This document shows, in pieces, positions 18,613-27,506 of a stretch of 64,000 nt of DNA. The DNA comes from Caldilinea sp. CFX5. Its GTDB lineage: Bacteria; Chloroflexota; Anaerolineae; Caldilineales; Caldilineaceae. Both the position numbers and the translations under genes were made by a program. The notes under the pieces are model-generated. The model had not been told where the DNA came from. It ran no database searches and saw only the letters and a program-made list of their open reading frames with translations. How positions within the stretch are numbered: the stretch's first letter is position 1; every line of letters begins with the position of its first letter. Location: assembly GCA_021405325.1 (NCBI GenBank), contig QWII01000084.1, positions 1 through 64,000 on the forward strand, written 5' to 3'.

Positions 18613-18643
18613 CACGTAGCACGTTATCACGAATCAACAAGCA

Positions 18644-20353
18644 ATGAAACGCATCATCCCGTTGGAAGAAATTCCACAAGACATTCTCGAAAAGACGGAA
18701 GCCTGGCAACGCAAACGCAGCGGCTATGATCCCGCCGCGCACAGTGCGCAACTGCACGCCATCTTCCAACGCATCCTCAAGACGCCCGCCGCCGACTGGG
18801 ATATGCGCACAAGTCTAAAGACTATTTTATCCCGCTTTCCCAAGGACGGCAAAGGGTTCTACTCCAAAGCGGAGTTAATTGCCGGCTACCGCTACCTGGT
18901 CGCCGAGGGCGATCTGGAAGCCGACCCGCTGCTGATGACGCGCATCCAGATGAAGCCCATGCGCACCCAAAGCGGCGTGGCGCCGGTAACGGTCTTGACC
19001 GCGCCGGCCGGTTGCCCCGGCAAGTGCATTTTTTGTCCTGATGACTGGCGGATGCCTAAAAGTTATATCTATGACGAGCCAGGCTGTCAACGCGCCGAGC
19101 GTGATGGTTTTGACCCCTATCGCCAGACCCTGGGGCGCATTCAATCCTTTGAAAGCATCGGCCACGACGCCGAAAAGGTGGAATTGCTGATCCTGGGCGG
19201 CACTTGGAGCGCCTATAGCAGAGATTACCGCGAATGGTTTATCCAGCGCTGCTTTGATGCCATGAACGCTGCCGGCAACCCGACCTATCCGGGGTCGGTT
19301 TCGTTGCTCGATGCCCAACAGCAAAATGTCACGGCATCGCACCGCAACGTGGGGCTGGTGATCGAAACGCGCCCCGACTGGGTGACGCCCGAAGAGATTC
19401 GCCACCTGCGCAAACTGGGCGTGACCAAAGTACAGATCGGGGTACAGAGTCTCGACGATGAAATTTTGACCCTAAATAAGCGCGGTCACGATGTGCAGTC
19501 AGTGCGCCAGGCGTTGGGCTTACTGCGCACAGCGGGGTTCAAGCTGCATCTACACTGGATGCCCAATCTCTACGGCGCCACGCCGGCCAAGGATCGCGCC
19601 GATTTTGCCCGCTTCTTTAGCGACTCGGCCATCCGCCCGGATGAATTGAAAATCTATCCCTGTTCGCTCATCAAGGAGACCGAATTATACGACCGCTGGC
19701 TGGCCGGCGACTATCAGCCCTATAGCGAAGCCGAACTGGTCAATTTGCTGGCCGATGTCAAGCCGACGATTCCCCCCTATACACGGGTCAACCGGCTTTT
19801 CCGCGACATTCCGGCCCATCATATTCAGGCTGGAGTCAAATTGAGCAACTTGCGTCAGGTGGTGCATGAAGAGTTGGCGCGCCGTGGGCAACAGTGCGGC
19901 TGTATTCGCTGTCACGAGATTAAACGCCGCACCGTCACCGCCGACGAACTCGAATTGCGCACCTACACCTATGACACCGACTTGACGCGGGAACATTTCC
20001 TCCACTTTGTCACCCATGAGCGGAGTCGCCAGCCGGGCTTGATCGCTGCCTTTTTGCGCCTGAGTCTGCCCCTGGCGCCAGGTGTCGGCAGCCGCGCCTT
20101 TCTCGATGAAATTGCGGAGAGCGCCATGATCCGTGAAGTGCATGTCTACGGCCCCGCCCTCGCTATCGGCGGCGAGAGTGAAGGGCAGGCGCAACATGTC
20201 GGCTTGGGGACCCGTCTGCTGGACGAGGCGCGACGCCTCAGTCGGGCAGCCGGTTTCCAGCGCATCAGCGTGATCGCGGCGACCGGCACCCGCGGCTACT
20301 ACGCTGCCCGTGGCTTTGAGCAAGGTGAGTTGTACATGACAGGAAATCTCTAA
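18644..20353 (+). CDS. elp3: Elp3-family tRNA uridine(34) acetyltransferase / radical SAM enzyme
   Basis: A 569-residue two-domain protein. The radical-SAM domain has its [4Fe-4S] cysteines at about C124, C128 and C131 (CPGKCIFCPDDW). Elp3 hallmarks follow: RMPKSYIYDEPG, VELLILGGTWSAY, IETRPDWV, IGVQSLDDEILTLNKRGH and LKIYPCSLIKETELY. The Cys-rich QCGCIRCHEIK is the zinc site. The C-terminal acetyltransferase domain contains HVYGPALAIGG, GLGTRLLDEA and GTRGYYAARGFE. Family members use acetyl-CoA to make carboxymethyl-type side chains on wobble uridine. It is full length, with neither domain missing. No other Elongator subunits are needed in bacterial forms. Confidence 0.93.
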   Translation: MKRIIPLEEIPQDILEKTEAWQRKRSGYDPAAHSAQLHAIFQRILKTPAADWDMRTSLKTILSRFPKDGKGFYSKAELIAGYRYLVAEGDLEADPLLMTRIQMKPMRTQSGVAPVTVLTAPAGCPGKCIFCPDDWRMPKSYIYDEPGCQRAERDGFDPYRQTLGRIQSFESIGHDAEKVELLILGGTWSAYSRDYREWFIQRCFDAMNAAGNPTYPGSVSLLDAQQQNVTASHRNVGLVIETRPDWVTPEEIRHLRKLGVTKVQIGVQSLDDEILTLNKRGHDVQSVRQALGLLRTAGFKLHLHWMPNLYGATPAKDRADFARFFSDSAIRPDELKIYPCSLIKETELYDRWLAGDYQPYSEAELVNLLADVKPTIPPYTRVNRLFRDIPAHHIQAGVKLSNLRQVVHEELARRGQQCGCIRCHEIKRRTVTADELELRTYTYDTDLTREHFLHFVTHERSRQPGLIAAFLRLSLPLAPGVGSRAFLDEIAESAMIREVHVYGPALAIGGESEGQAQHVGLGTRLLDEARRLSRAAGFQRISVIAATGTRGYYAARGFEQGELYMTGNL

Positions 20354-20754
20354 TGCTTGAGCAATACAAAGCGGAAATTTGCGAATTACATGACTTTTTT
20401 CAGGCGTGGTTTACCGGTGCGCTGGCGAACACCGATGCCAACTTTGCCCGCTTTGCCGATGTAATGGCGGACGGCTTCGTCATCATCAGCCCCGCTGGGA
20501 AACTCAGCGAACGCCCCGCCTTACTCACTGGCTTGCGTGCGGCCCACCAACGCCAACCCGGCATTCGCATCTGGACGCAAAACCACCAACTGCGTCACCA
20601 GGTTGGTGGCCTGGCCTTGTTAACCTACGCAGAGTGGCAGGAAAGTGCCGTTGGCACAACGGCGCGCCTGAGTACGGTACTCTTTCAAGCCCAAGCGGGC
20701 ACGCCCAACGGCGTTGTGTGGTTGCATGTCCATGAGACATGGTTACAGCAGTGA
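20353..20754 (+). CDS. DUF4440/SnoaL-like (NTF2 fold) protein
   Basis: A 133-residue protein with the pattern of NTF2-like DUF4440 proteins: an N-terminal helix with FFQAWFTGAL, then FADVMADGFVIISPAGKL, and a C-terminal strand pair ending WLHVHETWL. Members are small enzymes or binding proteins; the function here is unknown. Its ATG overlaps the elp3 stop (TAATG), so it is translationally coupled to elp3. Confidence 0.7.
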   Translation: MLEQYKAEICELHDFFQAWFTGALANTDANFARFADVMADGFVIISPAGKLSERPALLTGLRAAHQRQPGIRIWTQNHQLRHQVGGLALLTYAEWQESAVGTTARLSTVLFQAQAGTPNGVVWLHVHETWLQQ

Positions 20755-20774
20755 CGTGGAAAGGAAATAAACCT

Positions 20775-21053
20775 ATGGCAACAAAGATAGTCGCGGAACT
20801 GGCTGAACCGCAGGCAACTGTGCTGGTTGAAGCGGTAGCCGCGGCGCGTTACATGGTTAATGCCAGCGGGGATAAGACTGACGTTGTTTTACCATTGCCC
20901 GTCTGGGAAAAACTTTTGGAATGGTTAGAGGATGTCGAGGATCGGGTATTGGTGCAAGCCTGGTTGCCTAAGCTAAAACAGGGGCCAAAAGCAAGCGGCG
21001 CATTAAAATGGGATGATGTAGCTGATGTGTGGGACGATGACCAATCCGTATGA
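20775..21053 (+). CDS. Small protein, possible antitoxin
   Basis: A 92-residue acidic protein not recognised with certainty. The start at 20775 has GGAAATAAACCT upstream; an in-frame ATG at 20739 overlaps the previous gene. DVVLPLPVWEKLLEWLEDVED resembles the middle of Phd/AbrB-like antitoxins that normally precede a toxin gene. No toxin gene follows on this strand; the PIN pair just downstream is convergent. Without a partner the role is open. Confidence 0.5.
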   Translation: MATKIVAELAEPQATVLVEAVAAARYMVNASGDKTDVVLPLPVWEKLLEWLEDVEDRVLVQAWLPKLKQGPKASGALKWDDVADVWDDDQSV

Positions 21054-21076
21054 TCTTTAAAGCAATCAATCACGAA

Positions 21077-21328
21077 TCAAGCTGGCATCTCATCACCAGA
21101 GCGCGGCGGTTCTCCTCCTTGGCGGGTTAGGATGCGATAAAACGCATCCATATCGGCGCGATTTTTTCTTTCCTCGAAAAAGCTAACAGTTTCCATAGCC
21201 GATAATTTTTCTGCGATTGCCACGGTAATAAAATTATTAATGCTTGTCCCGTCACGCTTGGCGACTTTGGCGACCGCAGCTTTCAACGATTGCGGCAGCC
21301 GTAGAGCATAAGTGGCTGGTTGTGTCAT
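21077..21328 (-). CDS. Putative antitoxin, ribbon-helix-helix / HicB-like
   Basis: An 83-residue protein. YALRLPQSLKAAVAKVAKRDGTSINNFITVAIAEKLSA is a ribbon-helix-helix DNA-binding motif, strand then two helices. The C-terminal tail (FFEERKNRADMDAFYRIL) would contact the toxin. It overlaps the preceding PIN gene by 4 bases, toxin gene first, an order seen with PIN toxins of the TIGR00305 type. Confidence 0.75.
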   Translation of the reverse strand: MTQPATYALRLPQSLKAAVAKVAKRDGTSINNFITVAIAEKLSAMETVSFFEERKNRADMDAFYRILTRQGGEPPRSGDEMPA

Positions 21329-21750
21329 GATCGAATCCTCCAGATCGCCTCTTTGGGTTGTAGTAGCGCTATCCCAAACCGTTGTGGCGCTTGCCCATAA
21401 TCACGCAAGTTAAATGTAACAATCATATCGGCCCGACCATTGATGGCTATCTCCAAAACCATTTCATCACCTGGATCACGCAATTGTGGTCGCCAGAAAA
21501 AATATTGCATCACTGGTTCAGCTAACGCAATAATGCCATTTACAAAGGCTAGGGCATCTTTTAGGTTGATCCCGCTGGCTCGATAATGTTCCGGTAATGT
21601 ACACTTTGCCTCATACTCAATGGCAAGAGCGACACTGACCAAAAGCTGGGCTTGTCCAAGATAAGCCGCTTTTAAAATTGCCGCCGATGCCCCTGTTGGG
21701 CTACGCATACTTGCAATGATCACATCAGTATCTAAGACAACTCGCAACAT
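21325..21750 (-). CDS. PIN-domain toxin (TIGR00305-like putative toxin component)
   Basis: A 141-residue PIN-domain protein, a Mg-dependent ribonuclease fold. Acidic residues expected at the active site are visible: D7 and D9 in VVLDTDVIIASM, E45/E47 in AIEYEAK, and the group in DPGDEMVLEIAINGRADMIVTFNLRDY, which is the usual C-terminal signature. It forms a toxin-antitoxin pair with the overlapping ribbon-helix-helix gene. The first codon lies seven bases from the target duplication of a family A element. Confidence 0.82.
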   Translation of the reverse strand: MLRVVLDTDVIIASMRSPTGASAAILKAAYLGQAQLLVSVALAIEYEAKCTLPEHYRASGINLKDALAFVNGIIALAEPVMQYFFWRPQLRDPGDEMVLEIAINGRADMIVTFNLRDYGQAPQRFGIALLQPKEAIWRIRS

Positions 21751-21761
21751 ACTGATATCAT

Positions 21762-21846
21762 TAGGAGTTACGCAGTTGACGGGCGCTACCAGAGACCTGT
21801 CAGGTTTCGCAAACCTGACAGGTCTTGTCCAACTGCGTAACCCCTA
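21762..21846. mobile_element. 85-bp family A palindrome with 5-bp target duplication
   Basis: The same element as at 8011-8095, same length, inverted relative to it in its interior. Target duplication ATCAT at 21757-21761 and 21847-21851. It sits directly upstream of the PIN toxin gene and probably carries or displaces its promoter region. Confidence 0.88.
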
Positions 21847-21851
21847 ATCAT

Positions 21852-22344
21852 ATACAAGATGATCTGAAATGTCAAGCTTATGAATTTGATGTTTAATGGG
21901 GGTGTATCTATGCAAAATACTGGAGATGCGCTGTTTACTGCACAATAGTTCCTTTGGTGGCAGGAGTTCTTTGCTAGCTCTGCAACGACCTACACAAGGT
22001 GTTGACAAATTTCGATTTTAAGCTGTTAGGAGTTACAAACTTGTCTGCGGCTCATTCAGCACAGATGCAAAATTAGCGGGATAGACAAGCTTATAGACCA
22101 CAAATTTCGACAAAATTATTGTATTAACTTTTTGAAATCTTCTCAATTTCTGATATACTTTATCCCTTGTAGCTTCCTGGAAAAGTTCCAACATCTTCAC
22201 ACAACACAATCTCTTGTGCGAACGGCAAGAGGATCTCGTTGTAATCGTTGCAAGCAAAATTTATTGTGCGCCCATCGCTTTGCCGCAACCCTGCCGTACA
22301 ATCTAGAAAGCATTACCCATGTTGCTACGTTTCATCGATAATTT
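21852..22344 (+). other. AT-rich intergenic region
   Basis: About 490 bases, markedly richer in A and T than the surroundings, with no convincing gene on either strand. It contains the promoter-like pair at 22132-22159 and leads to the secreted beta-helix gene. Composition unlike its neighbours may indicate acquired DNA or a large regulatory region. Confidence 0.5.
22132..22159 (+). promoter_or_regulatory. Candidate promoter for the beta-helix gene
   Basis: TTGAAA at 22132-22137 and TATACT at 22154-22159, 16 bases apart, in an AT-rich stretch. The transcript leader would be about 300 bases and include the family B element at 22345-22437. Confidence 0.4.
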
Positions 22345-22437
22345 GTAACTACTCAACTCCTAGCCGGTCCGTGACCGGCGCCACCACCGCCGGTCACGGA
22401 CCGGCTAGGAGCGGGCTGAGTAGTTACGATAATTTTA
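22345..22437. mobile_element. GTAACTACT palindrome (family B) with 8-bp target duplication
   Basis: A 93-base element with ends GTAACTACTCA and GAGTAGTTAC and an inner palindrome around CCGGTCACGGACCGG. The flanking GATAATTT at 22337-22344 is duplicated at 22438-22445. It lies 29 bases ahead of the start of the beta-helix gene. Confidence 0.85.
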
Positions 22438-22466
22438 GCATTTATCACACCTTGAAAGGATCGATC

Positions 22467-23897
22467 ATGTCCAAAATTATTCGCTATCTTTTGGTGGTTG
22501 GCTTTGCCTTTGCCTTCACCCCCTCCCTGGTGTGGACGCAGGATCAAGTTGAGCCGACCGCGAGCGAGGAGCCGGCCGACTCGACTAACCTTACCCTCAC
22601 CCTTTATCTGCCGTTAGTGCAGAGCGGAGCAGCGGATCAGGTGGCGCAAGCCGAGGCCGATCCAGTCAACGCGTCCGCCGCCGGCGTTACGTACTACGTC
22701 AGCACAACCGGCAACGACAGCAATGACGGCCTCGCCGTCGAACGAGCCTTTCGCACCATTCAACGCGCCGCCGACTTGGCCAATCCCGGCGATACCGTTT
22801 GTGTGATGGGCGGCGTCTATGCCGATGACAGTCGGGAAAAGTTTGTCTACTTGCAGATTACACGCTCAGGTCAGCCCGGCGCTTATATTCGGTATCAAGC
22901 CTGTGCCGGGCAGACCGTGCGGCTTCAGTCAAACAATGCTTGGATCCTGGTGCAAATTGGCGCTTCGTACATTCAGTTTGAAGGCTTTGAACTGATGGGC
23001 AATAATGACAGCCTCACCTACGACTACGCCTATAGCCGGCGCAACGACGCGATCCCGGAAACCAACGGCGCCGGCCTCTGGATTGGTGGCGTAGACAGCG
23101 CCGCGCCTACGCCCCACCATATTGAAATTCGGAAAAACAAAATTTTCAAATGGCCGGCCGCGGGCATTCACACCGGCTTTGCCGACTATATCACCATTGA
23201 AGACAACGTGGTCCACTCCAACGCCTGGTATAGCCGCTATGCCGACAGTGGGATCGCGATCTGGTATCAACGTGACGTCGATAACTTTACCGGCTATAAA
23301 AACTTCATCCGGCGCAATATTGTTTATAACAACGAAAGTTACATTCCGTGGAAGGATAGCGGGCAGATTTCAGATGGGAACGGCATCATTGTCGATTTAA
23401 ATCAGTCAAACAATTACCAAGGCCGCACCTTGATTGCCAACAATCTGGTCGTCAACAACGGTGGCACCGGCATTCACACCTACCGTAGCGCCCATGTAGA
23501 CATTTACAACAATACAGCCTACTTGAATGCACGCAGCCCGGCGCTGAATTATTGCACCATTTGCGCCACCGCCAGTAGTGATATCCAGATTCGGAACAAC
23601 ATTATTCATGCGCGCCCAGGCAAGCCCAGCAATAAGGCAGACACGCGTAATAGTGCGGTTTCCTATGACTATAATCTTTACTTCGGCGGCCTGGTCCCCC
23701 AAGAACTGGGACTCAACGATCAGATTACCAACCCCCGTTTTATCAACCCCAACACCGATCTGGCTGTTGCTAATTTCCGGTTAGTGACCTATTCGCCGGT
23801 GCGCAATACGGGCGATTGCGCCACCGCCGTTAGCCCAGCCTTAGGCGGCAGGCAACGACCGCAAACCTTATGCGATATTGGGGCTTATGAACAATAG
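22467..23897 (+). CDS. Secreted right-handed parallel beta-helix protein
   Basis: A 476-residue secreted protein. The start at 22467 has GAAAGGATCGATC upstream; the frame continues backwards only through the mobile element. A signal peptide (IIRYLLVVGFAFAFTPSLVW) is followed by a Thr/Ser/Glu-rich linker with the segment LTLYLPLVQSG. The domain begins YYVSTTGNDSNDGLAVERAFRTIQRAADLANPGDTV, the typical opening of pectate-lyase-like beta-helices, and contains repeated turns such as IEIRKNKIF, ITIEDNVVH and VDIYNNTAY. It ends with the CDIGAYEQ motif. Polysaccharide cleavage or binding is likely, but catalytic residues cannot be assigned. Confidence 0.88.
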   Translation: MSKIIRYLLVVGFAFAFTPSLVWTQDQVEPTASEEPADSTNLTLTLYLPLVQSGAADQVAQAEADPVNASAAGVTYYVSTTGNDSNDGLAVERAFRTIQRAADLANPGDTVCVMGGVYADDSREKFVYLQITRSGQPGAYIRYQACAGQTVRLQSNNAWILVQIGASYIQFEGFELMGNNDSLTYDYAYSRRNDAIPETNGAGLWIGGVDSAAPTPHHIEIRKNKIFKWPAAGIHTGFADYITIEDNVVHSNAWYSRYADSGIAIWYQRDVDNFTGYKNFIRRNIVYNNESYIPWKDSGQISDGNGIIVDLNQSNNYQGRTLIANNLVVNNGGTGIHTYRSAHVDIYNNTAYLNARSPALNYCTICATASSDIQIRNNIIHARPGKPSNKADTRNSAVSYDYNLYFGGLVPQELGLNDQITNPRFINPNTDLAVANFRLVTYSPVRNTGDCATAVSPALGGRQRPQTLCDIGAYEQ

Positions 23898-23928
23898 GCA
23901 TCAATCGTTGATGGCAATATCGTTGTGC

Positions 23929-23963
23929 GACAAATCGGGTTTCTCTCAGAAACCCGATTTGTC
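23929..23963. terminator. Bidirectional hairpin between convergent genes
   Basis: A perfect 16-base stem (GACAAATCGGGTTTCT with its complement) and a 3-base loop, 31 bases after the beta-helix stop and about 100 bases from the end of the convergent gene. There is no long T tract on either strand. Confidence 0.6.
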
Positions 23964-24064
23964 ATACATCATCGTAAAACTCAGCTCCAGCTTTTGGTCC
24001 TACTTTGATGACCTCAACCAGCAAAAGATCATCCTCTTTCTAATTGTAAAAGCGGTTCAGCCCT

Positions 24065-26212
24065 TTACCCACATCCCGGCGTCAACCGGAAGAGACCACC
24101 CGTCCCCGTGCCGATCCACAACGCGCCATCGGGCGCCGTCGTCACCGCCAGCAGCGGCCAGACCAGCATCACCCGTTCGGCGATCATCTGTCCATTTGCG
24201 GCGCGACCGACGCGGTAGAGACCGGGATCGCGGCCATATTGCCCGAAAAAGATCGTGCCATAGGCCCAGGTGATCCCCGTCGGCGCCGAGGTATTGAGCA
24301 GATCGACCACCGGCAATGAGTACCAGGGCTGCGGTGAAGTAAGCGCCAAGGGGAAACCATAATAAGGGGTCGATTCTTCCGGCGTCCCAGGCGGCGTACT
24401 GCCGGGGTCGAAGAGATCAACCTCATCCCCGGCGCTCACATTCTCCGGCACATTGGTGGCGCCATTGTCGGTAAACCAGAGGCGACCGGACGGGTCAGTC
24501 GTCAAGCCATAGGGGTTACGCAGGCCGCGCGCCGCCGTCTCAAAGACCTCGATCTTATATTCGCTCAGCAACCGGTCAATCGGCGCTCGCAACAGACGCG
24601 CCGCAAAGCGATTGCCACCGGTGACTACATTGAGCGCGCCCGCTTCCGCCATGCCGACAATCGGCCCATCAGAATAGCCGTCGCGCACGCCGCCGGCGGC
24701 AATGTAAAGATAGCCGTTGGCGACTGCAATCCCATTGTTGGCGTGGAAGAGTTGACTGTTGACCGCAAACCCACCGGCCAACGGTTTATAACTGCCGCCA
24801 TCGGGAATCCAGCCGACCTCGCCGGCGCGGTTGAGGAAGAGCGCACCATTACTATAGGTGATGCCGGTAATGCGGCTCGACTCGCGCATGATCTCCTGGG
24901 GCGTATAGCGACTGGCCGGGTCATAGACCAGAATGGAACGGCTGGGATGATAGGCATCGTACAAAATGTTGGGGTCGGGTTGACCATCCAAAGACACATC
25001 CGTTGCAATAAAGAGCCGACCATCCGGGGCAAAGGCCAACGCCGTAATCCCCCGCTGATTGTCCGGCAGATGTTGATCGATGCAGAAGCCGCCGCGCGGT
25101 TGCAACCAGGCGTCACTATCCGCCGGCGCGGGCAAACCAAGGGCTGCTTGCATACCACCGGGTGTGTTAGCCGCCCGCACCGGTGCGCTACTGGCTGGGG
25201 CGGGCGCTTTCACTTCGTTGCCGGCCGCACCGGCTGTCGCCGCCTCGGTTGATGGCGCGGCGGCGGCCAGGATGCCGGTCGCAACGACAGGTGACGAGAC
25301 GAGCGCTAAGGATTGGAGCAAGGGCGTCAGTTGCCCAGCTTGCGGTTCGACGCCGCAACTGATGGGCAAAATCAGGTCATTGTTCACCACCTGTAATGGC
25401 TCATCCGCCGGGTTGGCGCAGACATCACTCACTGAATCAACATTGAGCGCACCGACTCGCAACCAACGTTCCGCACTCCTGTTCTCGTCAAGCGGTGTTG
25501 TGCGGGTGACTACTTCGGTCGCCCGTTGCGCCAGGGCGCCTAACTCGATCCAGCGTCGCACCAATGTCTTGTCCGCGGCCGGTAAGGCGCCGATGAGGGG
25601 CATTTTGCCGCTCTCCAATACCTGCCATAGCACCGAATTGGTTGGATCGCCGGGAATCACTACCGGTCCGCGCATACTGCCGGCCATCAAAGGCTCATAA
25701 GCCGTCACTTGTAAATTCAGTTGCTTGACCACGCCGCTATGACAGGCGATACAGGTGCGTTGAAAGATGGGCTGAATATCCTCTTGGTAGCCCACACTGT
25801 CCGTGACCGTAACACGCATCGTTGTCGTCGCGGACGTGACTGGGTTGGTATTGCTAATGGTAATCAAATCGGTGATCTGTACCAAGCTGCCCCGCTGAAT
25901 CCGCCCGGTGCGACAAGAGGCTGCTTGCGGCGTCTCCCGCACATTGCTATTTTGCAGCGCAATGCCATAGGCCGTCTGTCCTAAAGCCAGACACGCTTGG
26001 AGTTGTTCAATGTTCTCAAATGGTTCGAGCTTTACTTGTACATCGCCACGAAGGTTTGGTTCGTGAAACGGGATCGTCGGGCCGGCGACAGTCAACGGTT
26101 CGGGTAGTTGGAGTTGCGGCGGAAGAGGAGGAGCAGCGGTTGGGCTACAGGCGGTTGTGATCACCGCAAGCACAGTTAGCGAAAGATAAAATTTCCAAAA
26201 TCGACAAAACAT
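24065..26212 (-). CDS. Lipoprotein with cytochrome c-like and beta-propeller (sorbosone dehydrogenase-like) domains
   Basis: A 715-residue exported lipoprotein. The signal peptide ends in the lipobox TTAC, with the cysteine at about residue 22. A region of about residues 155-230 has one haem-c site (QRTCIACHSG) in the style of planctomycete-type cytochrome c domains, ending VIPGDPTNSVLWQVLES and MPLIGALPAADKTLVRRWIELGA. After a 130-residue Ala-rich linker comes a six-bladed propeller like NHL/glucose-sorbosone dehydrogenases (ITALAFAPDGRLFIATD, NPYGLTTDPSGRLWFTDNGA, APDGALWIGTGTGGLFRL). It could oxidise a sugar and pass electrons to the haem, but the cofactor and substrate are unknown. The start ATG at 26212 directly precedes the signal peptide. 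Confidence 0.8.
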   Translation of the reverse strand: MFCRFWKFYLSLTVLAVITTACSPTAAPPLPPQLQLPEPLTVAGPTIPFHEPNLRGDVQVKLEPFENIEQLQACLALGQTAYGIALQNSNVRETPQAASCRTGRIQRGSLVQITDLITISNTNPVTSATTTMRVTVTDSVGYQEDIQPIFQRTCIACHSGVVKQLNLQVTAYEPLMAGSMRGPVVIPGDPTNSVLWQVLESGKMPLIGALPAADKTLVRRWIELGALAQRATEVVTRTTPLDENRSAERWLRVGALNVDSVSDVCANPADEPLQVVNNDLILPISCGVEPQAGQLTPLLQSLALVSSPVVATGILAAAAPSTEAATAGAAGNEVKAPAPASSAPVRAANTPGGMQAALGLPAPADSDAWLQPRGGFCIDQHLPDNQRGITALAFAPDGRLFIATDVSLDGQPDPNILYDAYHPSRSILVYDPASRYTPQEIMRESSRITGITYSNGALFLNRAGEVGWIPDGGSYKPLAGGFAVNSQLFHANNGIAVANGYLYIAAGGVRDGYSDGPIVGMAEAGALNVVTGGNRFAARLLRAPIDRLLSEYKIEVFETAARGLRNPYGLTTDPSGRLWFTDNGATNVPENVSAGDEVDLFDPGSTPPGTPEESTPYYGFPLALTSPQPWYSLPVVDLLNTSAPTGITWAYGTIFFGQYGRDPGLYRVGRAANGQMIAERVMLVWPLLAVTTAPDGALWIGTGTGGLFRLTPGCG

Positions 26213-26403
26213 AATCTCACCACTAAACTAGGACCACACACAAAAGTCATAGCAACATCGGGGTGTGGGCGCGCCCGATTGACGACAGCCGGGCCGGCTA
26301 GGCGCAAAGCCGGCAGACGAATCGCTCGTTCTCTACCCCCTTTAAGCCGCGTCCCCACCGGGGTACGCGGTGGGCTGCGGCTTAGAGCAGGCGTAGCAGT
26401 TGT

Positions 26404-27384
26404 TTACGTTTCTTGTAACATCAGACGCGCATGGGCAATATCGGCATGAATTTGAGCGATCAATTCTTGAATAGTACTAAAACGTTGTTCATCGCGCAAA
26501 CGCACAATGAACTCGACAGTAATCACTTGCCCATACAGGTCGCCCGAATGCCCGGTTGGTGGGAAGTTCAGGAGATGGGTTTCCAGCCGTTGCTGAACCC
26601 CATCGACCGTGGGGCGCACCCCTAAATTCGTGACACTATTGAAATAGCGTGGTTCGCCGCCAATGGGCGCCGTTGTTCGCGTGGCATAGACGCCATTTTT
26701 CGGCAACAACTTATTCGGCGTCAACTGGATGTTGGCGGTAGGGACGCCAATCTGGCGCCCGCGTTTATCGCCATCAATCACTTCACCGGTAACATGATAA
26801 TACCGCCCCAACAATTCAGCGGCGGTCGTCACATCCCCCTGTTGCAACGCTTCACGAATCGTGCTGCTGCGCACAGGGCGGGCGCTCAGGGTAAAAGGAT
26901 CAATAACATGGAGGGTATAGCCCAGTTCCTCCCCCAACGCCCGCAATGCGTTCAAATCACCTTGGCGGCCACGCCCCAAAGCAAAATCGGGACCCACGAC
27001 CAGACCGGCCAATCCTAGATGTTTTTTCAACAGAAGAATAAAGTCGCGCGCTTCCAAGGCGGCAATCTCGCGCGTAAATTGTTGGATTACGCCAAAATCG
27101 AGCCCCAGTTGACCGGCCAATGTCAGCCTTTCCGCCGGCGTTGTCAACAGGAAATGGGGAAGCTCCGGGCGCAGAACGGCCAACGGGTGGGGATCAAAGG
27201 TGATCAAACCGGTTTGCGGCGGTGCTGTCACGGCGCCGGTGGCAAAGGCCGCGTTCGCCACCGCGATCACTTGTCCCAACAGCGCCTGGTGGCCGCGGTG
27301 GAGACCATCGAAATTGCCGATCGTGACAAAAGATGACCCAGTGAGCTGCGCGCCTGTTATGTTTTCAAACCGCTGCATAGCCAT
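26404..27384 (-). CDS. ribF: Bifunctional riboflavin kinase / FMN adenylyltransferase
   Basis: A 326-residue enzyme that makes FMN and FAD. The N-terminal adenylyltransferase domain has VTIGNFDGLHRGHQALL and the later SSTIREAL. The C-terminal kinase domain has GDKRGRQIGVPTANIQL and the NLGVRPTV sequence. It is the last gene of the nusA-infB-truB cluster, a common bacterial arrangement. A family B palindrome at 27399-27494 separates it from truB. A start two codons later at 27378 is equally possible. Confidence 0.95.
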   Translation of the reverse strand: MAMQRFENITGAQLTGSSFVTIGNFDGLHRGHQALLGQVIAVANAAFATGAVTAPPQTGLITFDPHPLAVLRPELPHFLLTTPAERLTLAGQLGLDFGVIQQFTREIAALEARDFILLLKKHLGLAGLVVGPDFALGRGRQGDLNALRALGEELGYTLHVIDPFTLSARPVRSSTIREALQQGDVTTAAELLGRYYHVTGEVIDGDKRGRQIGVPTANIQLTPNKLLPKNGVYATRTTAPIGGEPRYFNSVTNLGVRPTVDGVQQRLETHLLNFPPTGHSGDLYGQVITVEFIVRLRDEQRFSTIQELIAQIHADIAHARLMLQET

Positions 27385-27398
27385 TCGCCTATACTAAG

Positions 27399-27494
27399 GT
27401 AACTACTAAGCCCGCTCTTAGCCGCGCCTAAAAGGCAACCGGTGACCGGCGATGGGGTTGCCGGTCACGGACCGGCTACGAGCTTAGGCGTTAC
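27399..27494. mobile_element. GTAACTACT palindrome (family B), degenerate copy
   Basis: Ends GTAACTACT and GCGTTAC with the CCGGTCACGGACCGG inner core also found at 22345. The flanks TATACTAA (27390-27397) and TATACTAG (27495-27502) match at seven of eight bases, so this looks like an older insertion. It lies between truB and ribF. Confidence 0.65.
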
Positions 27495-27506
27495 TATACT
27501 AGATAC

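Noticed and set aside
22033..22257. 74-codon minus-strand frame in the AT-rich region
   Set aside because: No ribosome-binding site, no motif, and it overlaps the best promoter candidate for the next gene.
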